A stretch of DNA of 64,000 nucleotides from Metabacillus sp. KUDC1714 (GTDB lineage: Bacteria; Bacillota; Bacilli; Bacillales; Bacillaceae). The stretch covers positions 4,157,501 to 4,221,500 of the forward strand of contig NZ_CP055263.1 of the NCBI RefSeq assembly GCF_014217835.1, written 5' to 3'. The position numbers and the translations under genes are program-made. Positions 45,288 through 54,484 of this stretch are shown piece after piece (position 1 is the stretch's first letter; the number at the start of each line of letters is the position of its first letter). Below the pieces are notes generated by a model. It saw only the letters and a program-made list of their open reading frames with translations, ran no database searches and was not told where the DNA came from.

Positions 45288-46433
45288 ATGTTGGAGTTTG
45301 ATACAAATATTGACGGCTTAGCTACCATCAAGGTAATCGGTGTAGGTGGCGGTGGTAATAACGCTGTTAATCGAATGATAGAGCATGGTGTTCAAGGTGT
45401 TGAGTTTATTGCTGTCAACACTGATGCACAAGCTTTAAATTTATCTAAAGCAGAAATTAAAATGCAAATCGGTTCAAAGCTTACTCGTGGATTAGGAGCA
45501 GGTGCAAATCCAGAGGTTGGTAAAAAAGCTGCTGAAGAAAGTAGAGAGCAGGTTGAAGAAGCATTACGAGGCGCGGATATGGTATTCGTTACTGCTGGAA
45601 TGGGCGGAGGAACAGGAACTGGTGCTGCACCTGTAATCGCTCAAATTGCAAAGGATTTAGGTGCGCTAACAGTTGGTGTTGTTACAAGACCATTTACATT
45701 TGAAGGTCGTAAACGTGCGATGCAAGCTGCGGGTGGAATTTCATCAATGAAGGAATCTGTTGATACACTTATTGTAATCCCTAATGACCGATTACTTGAG
45801 ATCGTTGACAAAAATACACCAATGCTCGAAGCTTTCAGAGAAGCAGATAACGTATTACGTCAAGGTGTTCAAGGTATTTCAGACTTAATCGCAAAACCAG
45901 GACTTATTAATCTTGATTTCGCAGATGTCAAAACAATTATGTCTAATAGAGGTTCTGCACTAATGGGGATTGGTGTAGCTACTGGAGAAAGTCGTGCTAC
46001 TGAGGCTGCTAAAAAGGCTATTTCAAGTCCATTACTTGAGACATCAATTGATGGTGCTCAAGGTGTTCTTATGAATATTACTGGTGGCAATAATTTAAGC
46101 TTATACGAGGTTCAAGAAGCAGCAGATATTGTTGCATCTGCTTCAGACCAGGAAGTTAATATGATCTTTGGATCTGTTATTAATGAAAACCTAAAGGATG
46201 AAATTATTGTAACCGTGATTGCAACTGGATTTGCAGAACAAGATGTTAACCCTTTAAAACAACAAACGCGTCAATTTGGTGGAGGGAGTAACACAGGTAC
46301 AAACCCAGCGCCAAAACGTGAGATAAAGCGTGAAGAACCACTTCATGAAACAACATCTCGTAATAATGTTCAACAATCGGATGAAGCTTTAGATATTCCT
46401 ACATTTTTAAGAAATCGTAACAAACGACGATAA
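45288..46433 (+). CDS. ftsZ: Cell division protein FtsZ
   Basis: A 381-residue tubulin-like GTPase that forms the Z ring. GTP-binding parts: [12 protein letters not shown] (residues about 18-29), the tubulin signature [10 protein letters not shown] (about 105-114), and [14 protein letters not shown] [11 protein letters not shown] (about 208-218) with the T7 loop aspartates. A variable linker (about 316-365) ends in the conserved C-terminal peptide [14 protein letters not shown] that binds FtsA, SepF and ZapA-type partners. TTAGGAGG precedes the ATG. Confidence 0.98.
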   Translation: MLEFDTNIDGLATIKVIGVGGGGNNAVNRMIEHGVQGVEFIAVNTDAQALNLSKAEIKMQIGSKLTRGLGAGANPEVGKKAAEESREQVEEALRGADMVFVTAGMGGGTGTGAAPVIAQIAKDLGALTVGVVTRPFTFEGRKRAMQAAGGISSMKESVDTLIVIPNDRLLEIVDKNTPMLEAFREADNVLRQGVQGISDLIAKPGLINLDFADVKTIMSNRGSALMGIGVATGESRATEAAKKAISSPLLETSIDGAQGVLMNITGGNNLSLYEVQEAADIVASASDQEVNMIFGSVINENLKDEIIVTVIATGFAEQDVNPLKQQTRQFGGGSNTGTNPAPKREIKREEPLHETTSRNNVQQSDEALDIPTFLRNRNKRR

Positions 46434-46445
46434 TCGATTATGAAT

Positions 46446-46488
46446 AAAAAAAGAGTGCTAATTCAATGATGAATTGCACTCTTTTTTT
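46446..46488 (+). terminator. Intrinsic terminator after ftsZ
   Basis: AAGAGTGCTAATTCA pairs with TGAATTGCACTCTT (one bulge or mismatch), with A run before and T run after. It closes the ftsAZ operon. Confidence 0.92.
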
Positions 46489-46587
46489 ATGTGATTTGCT
46501 AAGTTATCGAAAATGGCTGAATAATATAGTTTCCTTATTCTAAATTTAACTTTTTCTACTTTTGTCTCTGTTTATTCCTTACAAACG

Positions 46588-46599
46588 ACTCGACAAAAA
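46588..46599. promoter_or_regulatory. Possible 0A box ahead of spoIIGA
   Basis: ACTCGACAAAAA, read on the other strand as TTTTTGTCGAGT, differs by one base from the Spo0A box TGTCGAA. The spoIIG operon of B. subtilis is activated by Spo0A from 0A boxes, but this one lies about 265 bases ahead of the gene and no matching sigma-A promoter with a long spacer was found. Confidence 0.25.
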
Positions 46600-46759
46600 T
46601 TCTAATAATCTATCAAAAATACTTACACTTTCTCGGCAGTAAGTGACAGACTTCATGGCTGTGACGATTTATACTAAATTCTAACAGGTCCTCTTATATG
46701 ACCGAATCTAATTGGGCTTTTTGAAAGGATTAAAAGAATTGGTTTAATACTTAGTTTGG

Positions 46760-46839
46760 GTGTCTAATTATAGCGTCTCTCCCCTCGAGGTCATAAGCGT
46801 TATAATGTACGAGGCTAATCAAGAGAGCTTACGCTTTTA
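46760..46839. repeat. Dispersed palindromic repeat, family 1, copy C (remnant)
   Basis: TGTCTAATTATAGCG, CCCCTCGAGGTCATAAGCG, ACGAGGCTAATCAAG and GCTTACGCTTTTATAAC are recognisable; the inner palindrome is gone. It lies just upstream of spoIIGA within a 427-base gap whose first 270 bases hold only the ftsZ terminator and AT-rich DNA. Confidence 0.6.
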
Positions 46840-46860
46840 TAACAGGGAAAGGAGTAACAG

Positions 46861-47793
46861 ATGTCTATCTATTTAGACGTTATTTGGCTCTTAAACTTTT
46901 CCTTTGATTTGTTTCTGCTTTTATTAACAGCCATTGCATTGAAAAGGAAAATATTCAAACTACGAATACTTCTATCAGCTCTTTTAGGTTCAAGCATTGT
47001 CCTTATGATGTTTTCACCATTAGCTTTTATAGCTACACATCCAATAGGGAAAATGATCATTTCAATGATGATGGTTTTACTAGCATTTGGTTTTAAACGA
47101 TTTCGTTACTTTTTTCAAAGCTTGCTAACCTTTTATTTTGTCACTTTTATGGTAGGTGGCGGCATGATAGGTGCACATTATTTTTTGCAGGCAGAAATGA
47201 GTTACTTGGATGGGGTTTTAATGACAAATTCAACTGGATTCGGACACCCAATAAGCTGGTTGTTTGTACTTATAGGTTTTCCAGTTGTATGGATCTTTTC
47301 AAGAAATCGCCTTGAAGGTTTAGAGGCAAAAAAAATCCATTTCGATCAATTGGTGACTGTTACGATAAGAGTGGAATCAACTCAGTTTACATTAAATGGG
47401 TTGGTTGATAGTGGGAATCAGCTTTTTGATCCGATAACAAGAAGTCCAGTAATGATTATTGATACTTTGAAGGCTCAGAACTACATACCAAAGCCTTTGG
47501 TAAATCAAGCCATCCAAGATGATGTAATGAAATCGATGAGTGAGAGTGGCAATGAAAGTCACCCTTGGGAACATCGAGTGAGAATAATTCCATATCGAGT
47601 TGTTGGGAGTGAGCATCAATTCTTATTAGGTTTTAAACCTGATGAAGTGTGGATAGAAACGAAAAACGAAAAAATTAAGGTACATAAAACGATTGTAGGG
47701 TTGAATCGAACAAAATTGTCCTCTGAAGATGAATATGAATGTATTGTCCATCCAAAGATGCTTCAAGGTCAATCTATCGAGCACGTATCTTAA
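46861..47793 (+). CDS. spoIIGA: SpoIIGA, pro-sigma-E processing protease
   Basis: A 310-residue protein: five membrane segments (residues about 5-150) and a cytoplasmic aspartic protease domain with the DSG motif in LVDSGNQLFDP (about residue 181). After a signal from SpoIIR in the forespore, it removes the pro-sequence of sigma-E in the mother cell. GGAAAGGAG precedes the ATG. In B. subtilis sigE follows almost at once; here a 261-base gap with a repeat lies between them. Confidence 0.95.
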   Translation: MSIYLDVIWLLNFSFDLFLLLLTAIALKRKIFKLRILLSALLGSSIVLMMFSPLAFIATHPIGKMIISMMMVLLAFGFKRFRYFFQSLLTFYFVTFMVGGGMIGAHYFLQAEMSYLDGVLMTNSTGFGHPISWLFVLIGFPVVWIFSRNRLEGLEAKKIHFDQLVTVTIRVESTQFTLNGLVDSGNQLFDPITRSPVMIIDTLKAQNYIPKPLVNQAIQDDVMKSMSESGNESHPWEHRVRIIPYRVVGSEHQFLLGFKPDEVWIETKNEKIKVHKTIVGLNRTKLSSEDEYECIVHPKMLQGQSIEHVS

Positions 47794-47870
47794 AAGAACA
47801 CTTTCTTCTATTTTACTCTGATTCTTTTATTTTAGAAGTTAAGAAATTATAAGTTTTTTTACTTTAGTTT

Positions 47871-48037
47871 GTGTCTAGTTCCACCACTATGAGCGAGACA
47901 CTTCTGCATTTCTAATGTCTAGCACCAGTGCCTAGCCCTTCGAGTCATAAGCCACTCATGAATGGAAGGTAAGGAATACCTTCTATTCATGAGCGTCTTA
48001 TGCTAGTCGGGGCTTAGTCTAGGCACTTCCGCATTTC
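47871..48037. repeat. Dispersed palindromic repeat, family 1, copy D, inside the spoIIG operon
   Basis: It starts with a partial unit GTGTCTAGTTCCACCA...GAGACACTTCTGCATTTCT, followed by a fuller unit: GTCTAGCACCAGTGCCTAG, CCTTCGAGTCATAAGCC, inner palindrome CTCATGAATGGAAGGT/ACCTTCTATTCATGAG, then GTCTTATGCTAGTCGGGG and TCTAGGCACTTCCGCATTTCT. It separates spoIIGA from sigE. No terminator or promoter is obvious, so read-through is expected. Confidence 0.82.
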
Positions 48038-48054
48038 TAAGAAGGGGGAGGAAA

Positions 48055-48774
48055 ATGAAAAAGTTAAAATTACACATTACTTACCTATGGTATAAGCTAT
48101 TAATCAAGCTAGGACTCAAATCAGATGAGGTTTATTACATCGGTGGCAGCGAAGCCTTACCACCACCTCTCTCAAAGGATGAAGAGGAAGTACTTTTACA
48201 AAAGCTGCCTACAGGTGATCAGGCAGCTAGAGCGATTCTGATTGAAAGAAACTTACGCCTAGTTGTGTATATTGCTCGTAAATTTGAAAATACGGGTATT
48301 AATATCGAGGATTTAATTAGTATTGGAACAATTGGCTTAATAAAGGCTGTAAATACGTTTAATCCGGAAAAGAAAATCAAGCTTGCTACGTATGCTTCTA
48401 GGTGTATCGAAAATGAAATTCTCATGTATTTACGAAGAAATAATAAATTGCGATCAGAGGTTTCTTTTGATGAACCTTTGAATATCGATTGGGATGGAAA
48501 TGAATTACTTTTATCAGATGTATTAGGAACTGAAGATGACATTATTACAAAGGACCTTGAAGCAAATGTCGATCGTAAATTATTAATGAAAGCTCTTCAA
48601 CAACTTAATGATCGAGAAAAACAAATTATGGAACTTCGCTTTGGATTGCAGGGTGGTGAAGAAAAGACACAGAAAGATGTTGCTGACATGCTTGGCATCT
48701 CACAATCGTATATTTCAAGGTTAGAAAAACGGATAATAAAAAGATTACAAAAGGAATTTAATAAAATGGTTTAA
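48055..48774 (+). CDS. sigE: RNA polymerase sigma-E (pro-sigma-E)
   Basis: A 239-residue sigma-70 family factor that runs early mother-cell gene expression in sporulation. The N-terminal pro-sequence (about 27 residues, amphipathic, [17 protein letters not shown]) precedes the mature start near [12 protein letters not shown] and is removed by SpoIIGA. Region 2 has [12 protein letters not shown] and [14 protein letters not shown]; region 4 is [27 protein letters not shown] precedes the ATG. It is followed by sigG after 144 bases. Confidence 0.97.
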   Translation: MKKLKLHITYLWYKLLIKLGLKSDEVYYIGGSEALPPPLSKDEEEVLLQKLPTGDQAARAILIERNLRLVVYIARKFENTGINIEDLISIGTIGLIKAVNTFNPEKKIKLATYASRCIENEILMYLRRNNKLRSEVSFDEPLNIDWDGNELLLSDVLGTEDDIITKDLEANVDRKLLMKALQQLNDREKQIMELRFGLQGGEEKTQKDVADMLGISQSYISRLEKRIIKRLQKEFNKMV

Positions 48775-48853
48775 AAAAAAATTTTAACCTAACTTTTCCT
48801 TATTGTATCAATTAAAATTCGCATTTCTATCCTTCCTAACTCGAATAGCTTGT

Positions 48854-48881
48854 GCATATTTTTTCCTCTCGAGGAGATACT
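48854..48881 (+). promoter_or_regulatory. Candidate sigma-F/sigma-G promoter of sigG
   Basis: GCATA (48854-48858), 14 bases, GGAGATACT (48873-48881). This fits GYATA and GGnRAnAnT. sigG is known to be started by sigma-F and amplified by sigma-G. The spacing equals that of the candidate promoter for the csfG-like RNA. Confidence 0.65.
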
Positions 48882-48918
48882 TAACACTGTACAGCAACTC
48901 CTGTTAGGAGGGAAAGAA

Positions 48919-49698
48919 GTGACAAGAAATAAAGTCGAAATTTGTGGAGTAGATACCTCAAAGCTTCCAGTCCTTAAGAACGAGAAAATGAGAGAGCTAT
49001 TTAAGCAAATGCAAAGCGGAGACTTATCAGCAAGAGAAGAGCTGGTGAATGGCAACTTAAGATTGGTACTCAGTGTAATCCAGCGATTTAACAACAGAGG
49101 AGAATTTGTTGACGATTTGTTTCAAGTTGGCTGTATTGGATTAATGAAATCAATCGATAATTTTGACTTAGGCCAGAATGTCAAATTTTCAACATATGCT
49201 GTACCAATGATCATCGGAGAAATTCGTAGATATTTAAGGGACAACAATCCAATTCGTGTCTCCCGTTCACTTCGTGATATCGCTTATAAGGCTCTTCAGG
49301 TTAGAGAAAGACTTATGAGTGAGACATCAAGAGAACCAACTGCTGAGGAAATCTCAAAGGTGCTAGAGGTTCCACATGAAGAAATTGTTTTTGCGCTTGA
49401 TGCCATTCAAGATCCCGTTTCATTATTTGAACCTATCTATAATGATGGGGGAGATCCAATCTTTGTGATGGACCAGCTAAGTGATGAAAAAAATCGTGAT
49501 ATTCAATGGATTGAAGAATTAGCTTTAAAAGAAGGAATGAGACGACTTAATAGTCGTGAAAAGCTAATTCTTAGAAAACGATTTTTTCAAGGAAAAACAC
49601 AAATGGAAGTTGCCGAAGAAATCGGAATTTCTCAAGCTCAAGTTTCTAGGTTAGAAAAGGCTGCTATTAAACAAATGAATAAAAATATTCAAAACTAA
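48919..49698 (+). CDS. sigG: RNA polymerase sigma-G
   Basis: A 259-residue sigma factor for late forespore genes. It opens TRNKVEICGVDTSKLPVL, the conserved N-terminal part seen in B. subtilis; region 2 is NGNLRLVLSVIQRFNNRG and DDLFQVGCIGLMKSID, and region 4 is EVAEEIGISQAQVSRLEK. GTG start with TTAGGAGGG at 48905-48912; the ATG at 48850 is upstream of or inside the promoter and is rejected. It is followed at once by a terminator into which intron copy 2 has inserted. Confidence 0.96.
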   Translation: MTRNKVEICGVDTSKLPVLKNEKMRELFKQMQSGDLSAREELVNGNLRLVLSVIQRFNNRGEFVDDLFQVGCIGLMKSIDNFDLGQNVKFSTYAVPMIIGEIRRYLRDNNPIRVSRSLRDIAYKALQVRERLMSETSREPTAEEISKVLEVPHEEIVFALDAIQDPVSLFEPIYNDGGDPIFVMDQLSDEKNRDIQWIEELALKEGMRRLNSREKLILRKRFFQGKTQMEVAEEIGISQAQVSRLEKAAIKQMNKNIQN

Positions 49699-49725
49699 GA
49701 CTGCTCCTTGTGAGTGGTCTTTTTT
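49697..49725 (+). terminator. Intrinsic terminator of sigG, target of intron copy 2
   Basis: AAGACTGCTC pairs with GAGTGGTCTT (inner mismatch) over CTTGT and is followed by five more T. The intron begins three bases on, after AA, just as at the ylbL site. Confidence 0.85.
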
Positions 49726-49727
49726 AA

Positions 49728-51617
49728 GTGTGCCCAGCATGGGTGCAGTCTATAGGGTGAAAGTCCCGAACTGTGAAGGCAGAAGTAGCAGTAGCTTAAC
49801 GCAAGGGTGTCTGTGGTGACGCAGAATCTGAAGGAAGCGAGCGGCAAACCTCCGGTCTGAGGAACACGAACTTCATATAAGGCTAGATACCATTGGATGA
49901 GTTTGCTTAACAAAACAAAGTCCTTTCTGCCGAAGGTGGTATAGAGTAAATGAAGCAGATAGATGGAGTGAAAGACTGTACTCTTACCTGGGGAGGTCTG
50001 ACTGATAAGCCAAGCACTCTTGGTAACCTATCTAGTGATAGATAGCTGAACAGTCAGAAGTCAGCAGAGGTCATAGTACCTTTCAAACTCGAGAATGAAA
50101 GGGAAGGACTGAACAAGTTAGGAAGGATGAGAACTAGGCGTTCATAAGTAGTGTAGAAGCAGACAATCTCTTACGAGACTTACTTGAAGGAAGAAGTGGT
50201 GAATACACAGGGGACTTCAAGAGGGTGGAGCTACTAATGGCACAAATAGAACATCTCATTCACGTAGAGAGGATATATCTTAATGTTAATGGAACGAATT
50301 CTATCACGAGAAAACTTACTGAACGCTCTTAAACGAGTGGAACGTAACGGAGGCAGTCACGGTGTAGACAAGATGTCGACCCAATACCTGCGTTCGTATA
50401 TTGTCTAGCACTGGGACGAATTGAGAAAGTCTCTCCAACAGGGAACCTATGAACCTCAACCCGTTCGTCGTGTCGAAATCCCGAAACCAAACGGCGGAGT
50501 TAGATTACTAGGAATCCCTACCGTGATAGACCGTTTCATTCAACAAGCGATTACTCAAACATTAACCCCAATTTATGACCCAACATTTTCTGAAAACAGT
50601 TATGGGTTTCGTCCACAAAGGCGAGGGCATGACGCTGTACGGAAAGCGAAAAGATACATCGAAGATGGTTATAGGTGGGTAGTCGACATAGACTTAGAGA
50701 AATTCTTCGATAAAGTGAACCATGACAAACTCATGGGGCTACTGTCAAAGCGTATTGACGATAAAGTTCTACTAAATCTTGTTCGAAAATATCTCAATGT
50801 CGGGATTATGATGGGTGGCGTGGTCTCACAAAATACAGAGGGAACTCCACAAGGAGGTCCGCTAAGTCCACTACTTTCAAATATCATTCTAGATTTGTTA
50901 GATAAAGAATTAGAGAATAGAGGGCATAAATTCGTGAGGTATGCGGATGATTGTAATATTTACGTGAAATCTAAGAAAGCTGGCTTACGAACAATGGCGG
51001 GTGTAACGTCTTTCATTGAAAAGAAGCTTAGTTTAAAGGTAAATCGTGAGAAATCAGCCGTAGATCGACCATGGAACCGAAAATTCTTAGGCTTTAGTTT
51101 TACTAACAGAAAAGAGCCGAAAATACGTATATCCAAACAAAGTATCAAGAGATTTAAACAGAAGGTTAGGGAAATAACGTCAAGAAAATCACCGATACCA
51201 ATGGATGTAAGAATAAAGAAATTAAATCAGTATTTAGTGGGTTGGTGTGGGTATTACGCATTGGCAGATACTCCAAGTATCTTTAAAGGTTTGGAAAGTT
51301 GGATTCGAAGAAGACTGAGATTGTGTTACTGGAAACAGTGGAAACTTCCTAAAACAAGGATAAGGAAACTTATAGGACTAGGAATTGATAAACACAAAGC
51401 ATATGAATGGGGAAATAGCAGAAAGGGCTACTGGCGAATAACCAGTAGTCCAATCCTTCACCGTGCCCTCAATAACTCTTTCTGGAGAAAAGAGGGTCTC
51501 AAAAGTCTATCTGAACGATACGAAACTTTACGTCACACTTAATTTGAACCGCCGTATACCGAACGGTACGTACGGTGGTGTGAGAGGTCGGGGGTTAGTC
51601 ACCCCCTCCTACTCGAT
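49728..51617 (+). mobile_element. Group IIC intron, copy 2 (same length, RT interrupted)
   Basis: 1,890 bases, nearly identical to 16685-18574. I see three differences: GTGTG instead of GTGCG at the 5' end (position 49731), G-to-T at 50406 giving a stop in the reverse transcriptase, and ATT-to-ATG at about 50997 (Ile to Met). The RNA domains, including domain V and VI, are unchanged as far as I can read, so the RNA could still fold and splice if maturase is supplied from copy 1. It stands right after the sigG terminator. Confidence 0.93.
50283..51542 (+). pseudogene. ltrA: Group II intron reverse transcriptase with nonsense codon (E42*)
   Basis: The frame corresponds to the intact 419-codon gene at 17240, but codon 42 is TAG (50406-50408) in place of GAG. 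The remaining 377 codons stay open, with all RT blocks and the X domain unchanged apart from one Ile-to-Met. A TTG at 50421 could restart but has no good ribosome site and would lose the first 46 residues. Full-length protein would need suppression of the stop or supply from copy 1. Confidence 0.9.
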
Positions 51618-51626
51618 TAGCGTAAA

Positions 51627-51783
51627 TTATAAAATTTTTAAACTGTGTATAAGCGCACGACATCCAGCTCCAGCGCCTAGCCCCTCTAGGGTCTAGCTAA
51701 TTTAGAATTGAAGGCAAAGAACGCCTTCTATTCTAAATCATCTTATTTTCCTGAGGCTGATCAAGGCGCTTGCGCTTTTGTAC
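51627..51783. repeat. Dispersed palindromic repeat, family 1, copy E
   Basis: It starts ataaaatttttaaactg, then AAGCGCACGACATCCAGCTC, CAGCGCCTAGCCCCT, inner palindrome TTTAGAATTGAAGGC/GCCTTCTATTCTAAA, GAGGCTGATCAAGGCGCTTG and CGCTTTTGTACTT. It begins only about ten bases after the intron's 3' end and is very close to copy F. It fills most of the gap to ylmC. Confidence 0.85.
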
Positions 51784-51890
51784 TTACATCCAAATAAAAA
51801 TTTTTGGATTCATTTGAATAGTTTATACTTCCTTAAACATAGATATGTAATAGGTGACGTTTTTGGGTATAAGGTAAAGGAGGCAGACTG

Positions 51891-52145
51891 ATGTATATAT
51901 CTGAATTTCAAACTAAGGATGTTGTAAACGTTTCTGACGGTAAAAAGCTAGGGAATATAGGTGACTTTGATATAAATGTGACTACAGGAAAAATACAAGC
52001 AATCATTATTAATGGTCATGGAAAAATGTTAGGTTTTTTCGGAAAAGACGAGGAATTCGTCATTCCATGGCGAAATATAGTGAAGATAGGTGAAGATGTC
52101 ATTCTTGTTAGAATGAATCGACAAATTGAGAGTTCTGATGAATAA
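51891..52145 (+). CDS. ylmC: YlmC/YmxH family sporulation protein (PRC-barrel)
   Basis: An 84-residue protein with a PRC-barrel fold (KDVVNVSDGKKLGNIGDFDI, then EFVIPWRNIVKIGEDVILV). YlmC and its paralogue YmxH are linked to sporulation from their expression in B. subtilis; the molecular role is not known. AAAGGAGG precedes the ATG. In B. subtilis ylmA stands between sigG and ylmC; here that place is taken by the intron and a repeat. Confidence 0.9.
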   Translation: MYISEFQTKDVVNVSDGKKLGNIGDFDINVTTGKIQAIIINGHGKMLGFFGKDEEFVIPWRNIVKIGEDVILVRMNRQIESSDE

Positions 52146-52169
52146 TTTGTCAATCATGCTAAACGTAAT

Positions 52170-52178
52170 GGGTAAGAT
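52170..52178 (+). promoter_or_regulatory. Candidate extended -10 promoter for the ylmD-ylmE-sepF block
   Basis: TGGTAAAAT, with a distant TTGTCA upstream that is spaced too widely (20 bases) to be a good -35. It lies 61 bases ahead of ylmD. Confidence 0.4.
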
Positions 52179-52238
52179 GTGGTAAAATAAGTGCGAAAGA
52201 TCGTTTTTTAATGTCGAAAACAAAGGGTTGAATATTAA

Positions 52239-53060
52239 ATGACAGCAGAACCATTTCAACAAATAGACACATCCTTTTTAACACTGTCACAATGGGAAAA
52301 ACTTATAGATGGTCTAACTGTTGGATTCTCAACAAAAACGGGTGGAATTAGCAGTGGGTCATTCTCCACTCTAAACCTTGGCCTTCATGTAAATGATCAT
52401 CAAGAAACAGTTGTAAAAAATAGAGGGATTTTAGCTGCAAAAACTTCCTTTCCGATAAACAACTGGGTATTTGCTGAACAAACTCATTCTACACATATTG
52501 AAAAAGTATCAAAACTTGATTGTGGTAGAGGTTTAACAGCTTATGATGATGGTCTTTCAAATTGTGATGGATTCTATACAAATGAAGTAGGCGTTATGCT
52601 GTCATTATGTTTTGCAGATTGTGTCCCTCTTTTTTTTATTGCTCCCGAAAAGTCATTAATAGGTGTTGCACATGCTGGCTGGAAAGGAACAGTAAATGAT
52701 ATAGGGGGCTTGATGATTAGTAGATGGATTCATGATGAGGGCGTTAATCCTAAAGAAATTCGAGTAGCGATAGGGCCCTCAATAGGAGCATGCTGCTACA
52801 CTGTAGATTACCGGGTAATTTCAGCAATTAATAAAAATATTGTTGAGAAATATCCATTACCTTATACCTTGGTATCTGAAGGTCAATATAAATTAGATTT
52901 AAAACAGCTTAACAAATACTTACTACTTGAATCTGGAGTAAAAGAAGAAAACATAACGGTTTCACAGCAATGTACAAGCTGTGAAGAAGATGTGTTTTTC
53001 TCCCATCGTCGAGATAAAGGAAAAACAGGTCGAATGTTAAGCTTTATTGGAATAAATTAA
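52239..53060 (+). CDS. ylmD: YlmD, YfiH/PgeF-type (laccase-domain) enzyme
   Basis: A 273-residue protein of the multicopper polyphenol oxidase-like YfiH family. The family's conserved active-site residues are visible: AEQTHSTHIEKV (His), CFADCVPLFFIAPEK (Cys), VAHAGWKGTVNDIGG (His and Trp) and IGPSIGACCYTVD. Members of this family have been shown to act as purine nucleoside phosphorylase/adenosine deaminase-like enzymes, so the older laccase name may mislead. A weak AAAGGG precedes the ATG. It begins a run into ylmE. Confidence 0.9.
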   Translation: MTAEPFQQIDTSFLTLSQWEKLIDGLTVGFSTKTGGISSGSFSTLNLGLHVNDHQETVVKNRGILAAKTSFPINNWVFAEQTHSTHIEKVSKLDCGRGLTAYDDGLSNCDGFYTNEVGVMLSLCFADCVPLFFIAPEKSLIGVAHAGWKGTVNDIGGLMISRWIHDEGVNPKEIRVAIGPSIGACCYTVDYRVISAINKNIVEKYPLPYTLVSEGQYKLDLKQLNKYLLLESGVKEENITVSQQCTSCEEDVFFSHRRDKGKTGRMLSFIGIN

Positions 53061-53078
53061 GGAGGATTAACTCTTGAA

Positions 53079-53765
53079 ATGAACGTGCAGGACAATTATC
53101 AAACCATTAGAAGAAATATTGACAGCATATGTGAACGTACTGGACGAAATCCGAAAGAGATTAAAGTGATTGCTGTAACAAAATATGTGAGTGTAGAGCG
53201 AGCAAAAGCGGCAATTGATGCTGGTGTTTATCATTTAGGTGAAAACCGTGAAGAAGGACTTCATCACAAATATGAAGAGATAGAAAACAAGGCTATATGG
53301 CATTTTATTGGTTCTCTCCAAACTAGAAAAGTGAAAAATATCATCGACAAGGTAGAATACATACATTCATTAGACCGTCTTTCTCTTGCTAAGGAAATTG
53401 ATAAACGTGCCCAAAAGCCCATGAAGTGCTTTGTACAAGTAAATGTATCTGGAGAAGAATCAAAGCATGGTTGTTCTCCAGAAGATGTCATAAGATTTGT
53501 AACAGAGCTTGAGTCCTTAAATAATATACAAATTGTAGGATTAATGACAATGGCGCCATTTACTGACGATAGACAACTTATTAGGACATGCTTTAAACAA
53601 TTAAAAAATCTCCAATTAGAAGTACAAGCTTTACAACTCCCTTTTGCACCTTGTCATGAACTATCAATGGGGATGTCAAACGATTTTGAACTGGCGATTG
53701 AAGAGGGAGCTACCTTTATTCGCATAGGTACTTCACTCGTTGGAAATGAAAACGGAGGTGTTTAA
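53079..53765 (+). CDS. ylmE: YlmE, YggS/PROSC-family PLP-binding protein
   Basis: A 228-residue PLP-binding TIM barrel without known catalytic activity, thought to handle free pyridoxal phosphate. [20 protein letters not shown] holds the PLP lysine (about residue 36); [29 protein letters not shown] and [23 protein letters not shown] follow. AAGGAGG at 53059-53065 is 13 bases from the ATG, rather far. It ends within the sepF ribosome site, so the two are coupled. Confidence 0.92.
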   Translation: MNVQDNYQTIRRNIDSICERTGRNPKEIKVIAVTKYVSVERAKAAIDAGVYHLGENREEGLHHKYEEIENKAIWHFIGSLQTRKVKNIIDKVEYIHSLDRLSLAKEIDKRAQKPMKCFVQVNVSGEESKHGCSPEDVIRFVTELESLNNIQIVGLMTMAPFTDDRQLIRTCFKQLKNLQLEVQALQLPFAPCHELSMGMSNDFELAIEEGATFIRIGTSLVGNENGGV

Positions 53766-53766
53766 T

Positions 53767-54213
53767 GTGTCGATTAAAAATAGATTTAAGAGTTTTTTTG
53801 CATTAGATGATGAAGAGTATGAATATGTAGAAAATGAAGATCAGCAAAACGAATATGAAGAACAGCAACAGATCGCACATAAACCGCAATCACAAACACA
53901 AAAGCAAAATGTTGTTAGTTTGCAAAGTCTTCAAAAGTCCTCTAAAGTTATTTTATGTGAACCAAGAGTGTATGCGGAAGCACAAGAAATTGCAGATCAA
54001 CTAAAAAATCGCCGAGCTGTTGTAGTGAATCTTCAAAGTATTCAACGAGATCAGGCAAAACGAATTGTTGATTTTCTTAGTGGAACCGTCTATGCTATCG
54101 GTGGTGATATTCAACGAATTGGTATGAATATCTTTTTATGTACACCTGATAATGTAGATGTATCAGGATCTATTTCAGAGTTAGTATCAGAAGAAGAACA
54201 TCAAAGGTGGTAA
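53767..54213 (+). CDS. sepF: Cell division protein SepF
   Basis: A 148-residue protein that binds the membrane through an N-terminal amphipathic helix ([12 protein letters not shown]) and bundles FtsZ. An acidic/glutamine-rich linker (residues about 12-60) leads to the SepF domain (about 62-140: [40 protein letters not shown]). GTG 53767 is five bases after GGAGGTG; it starts one base after the ylmE stop. The longer frame from 53740 lies in ylmE and is rejected. Confidence 0.93.
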   Translation: MSIKNRFKSFFALDDEEYEYVENEDQQNEYEEQQQIAHKPQSQTQKQNVVSLQSLQKSSKVILCEPRVYAEAQEIADQLKNRRAVVVNLQSIQRDQAKRIVDFLSGTVYAIGGDIQRIGMNIFLCTPDNVDVSGSISELVSEEEHQRW

Positions 54214-54220
54214 TCACAAG

Positions 54221-54484
54221 ATGAATATATTATTTAATTTAATTGTTACATTGTTAACGTTTTATTCGTATGCGATTATTGTGTACATTTTATTGTCCTG
54301 GTTCCCAGGTGCGAAAGAATCTGGTTTTGGACAATTTTTAGCTAAAATATGTGATCCATATTTAGAACCCTTTCGCAAGATAATACCACCATTAGGAATG
54401 ATTGATATCTCTCCAATCGTAGCAATTTTGGCTTTGAGATTTGCACAGTCTGGCGTGGCTGCACTTTTTAGAATGATTGGCTAA
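54221..54484 (+). CDS. ylmG: YlmG, YggT-family membrane protein
   Basis: An 87-residue protein with two YggT-like hydrophobic segments (residues about 4-26 and 60-84) around the conserved [20 protein letters not shown]. The role is unknown; the family is found next to sepF in many Gram-positives and cyanobacteria and has been linked to division or osmotic stress. It starts seven bases after sepF. A terminator directly follows. Confidence 0.9.
   Translation: MNILFNLIVTLLTFYSYAIIVYILLSWFPGAKESGFGQFLAKICDPYLEPFRKIIPPLGMIDISPIVAILALRFAQSGVAALFRMIG

Noticed and set aside
48850..48918. Earlier ATG start for sigG
   Set aside because: It would put the start within the candidate promoter and add 23 residues not found in sigma-G; the strong site TTAGGAGGG points to GTG 48919.
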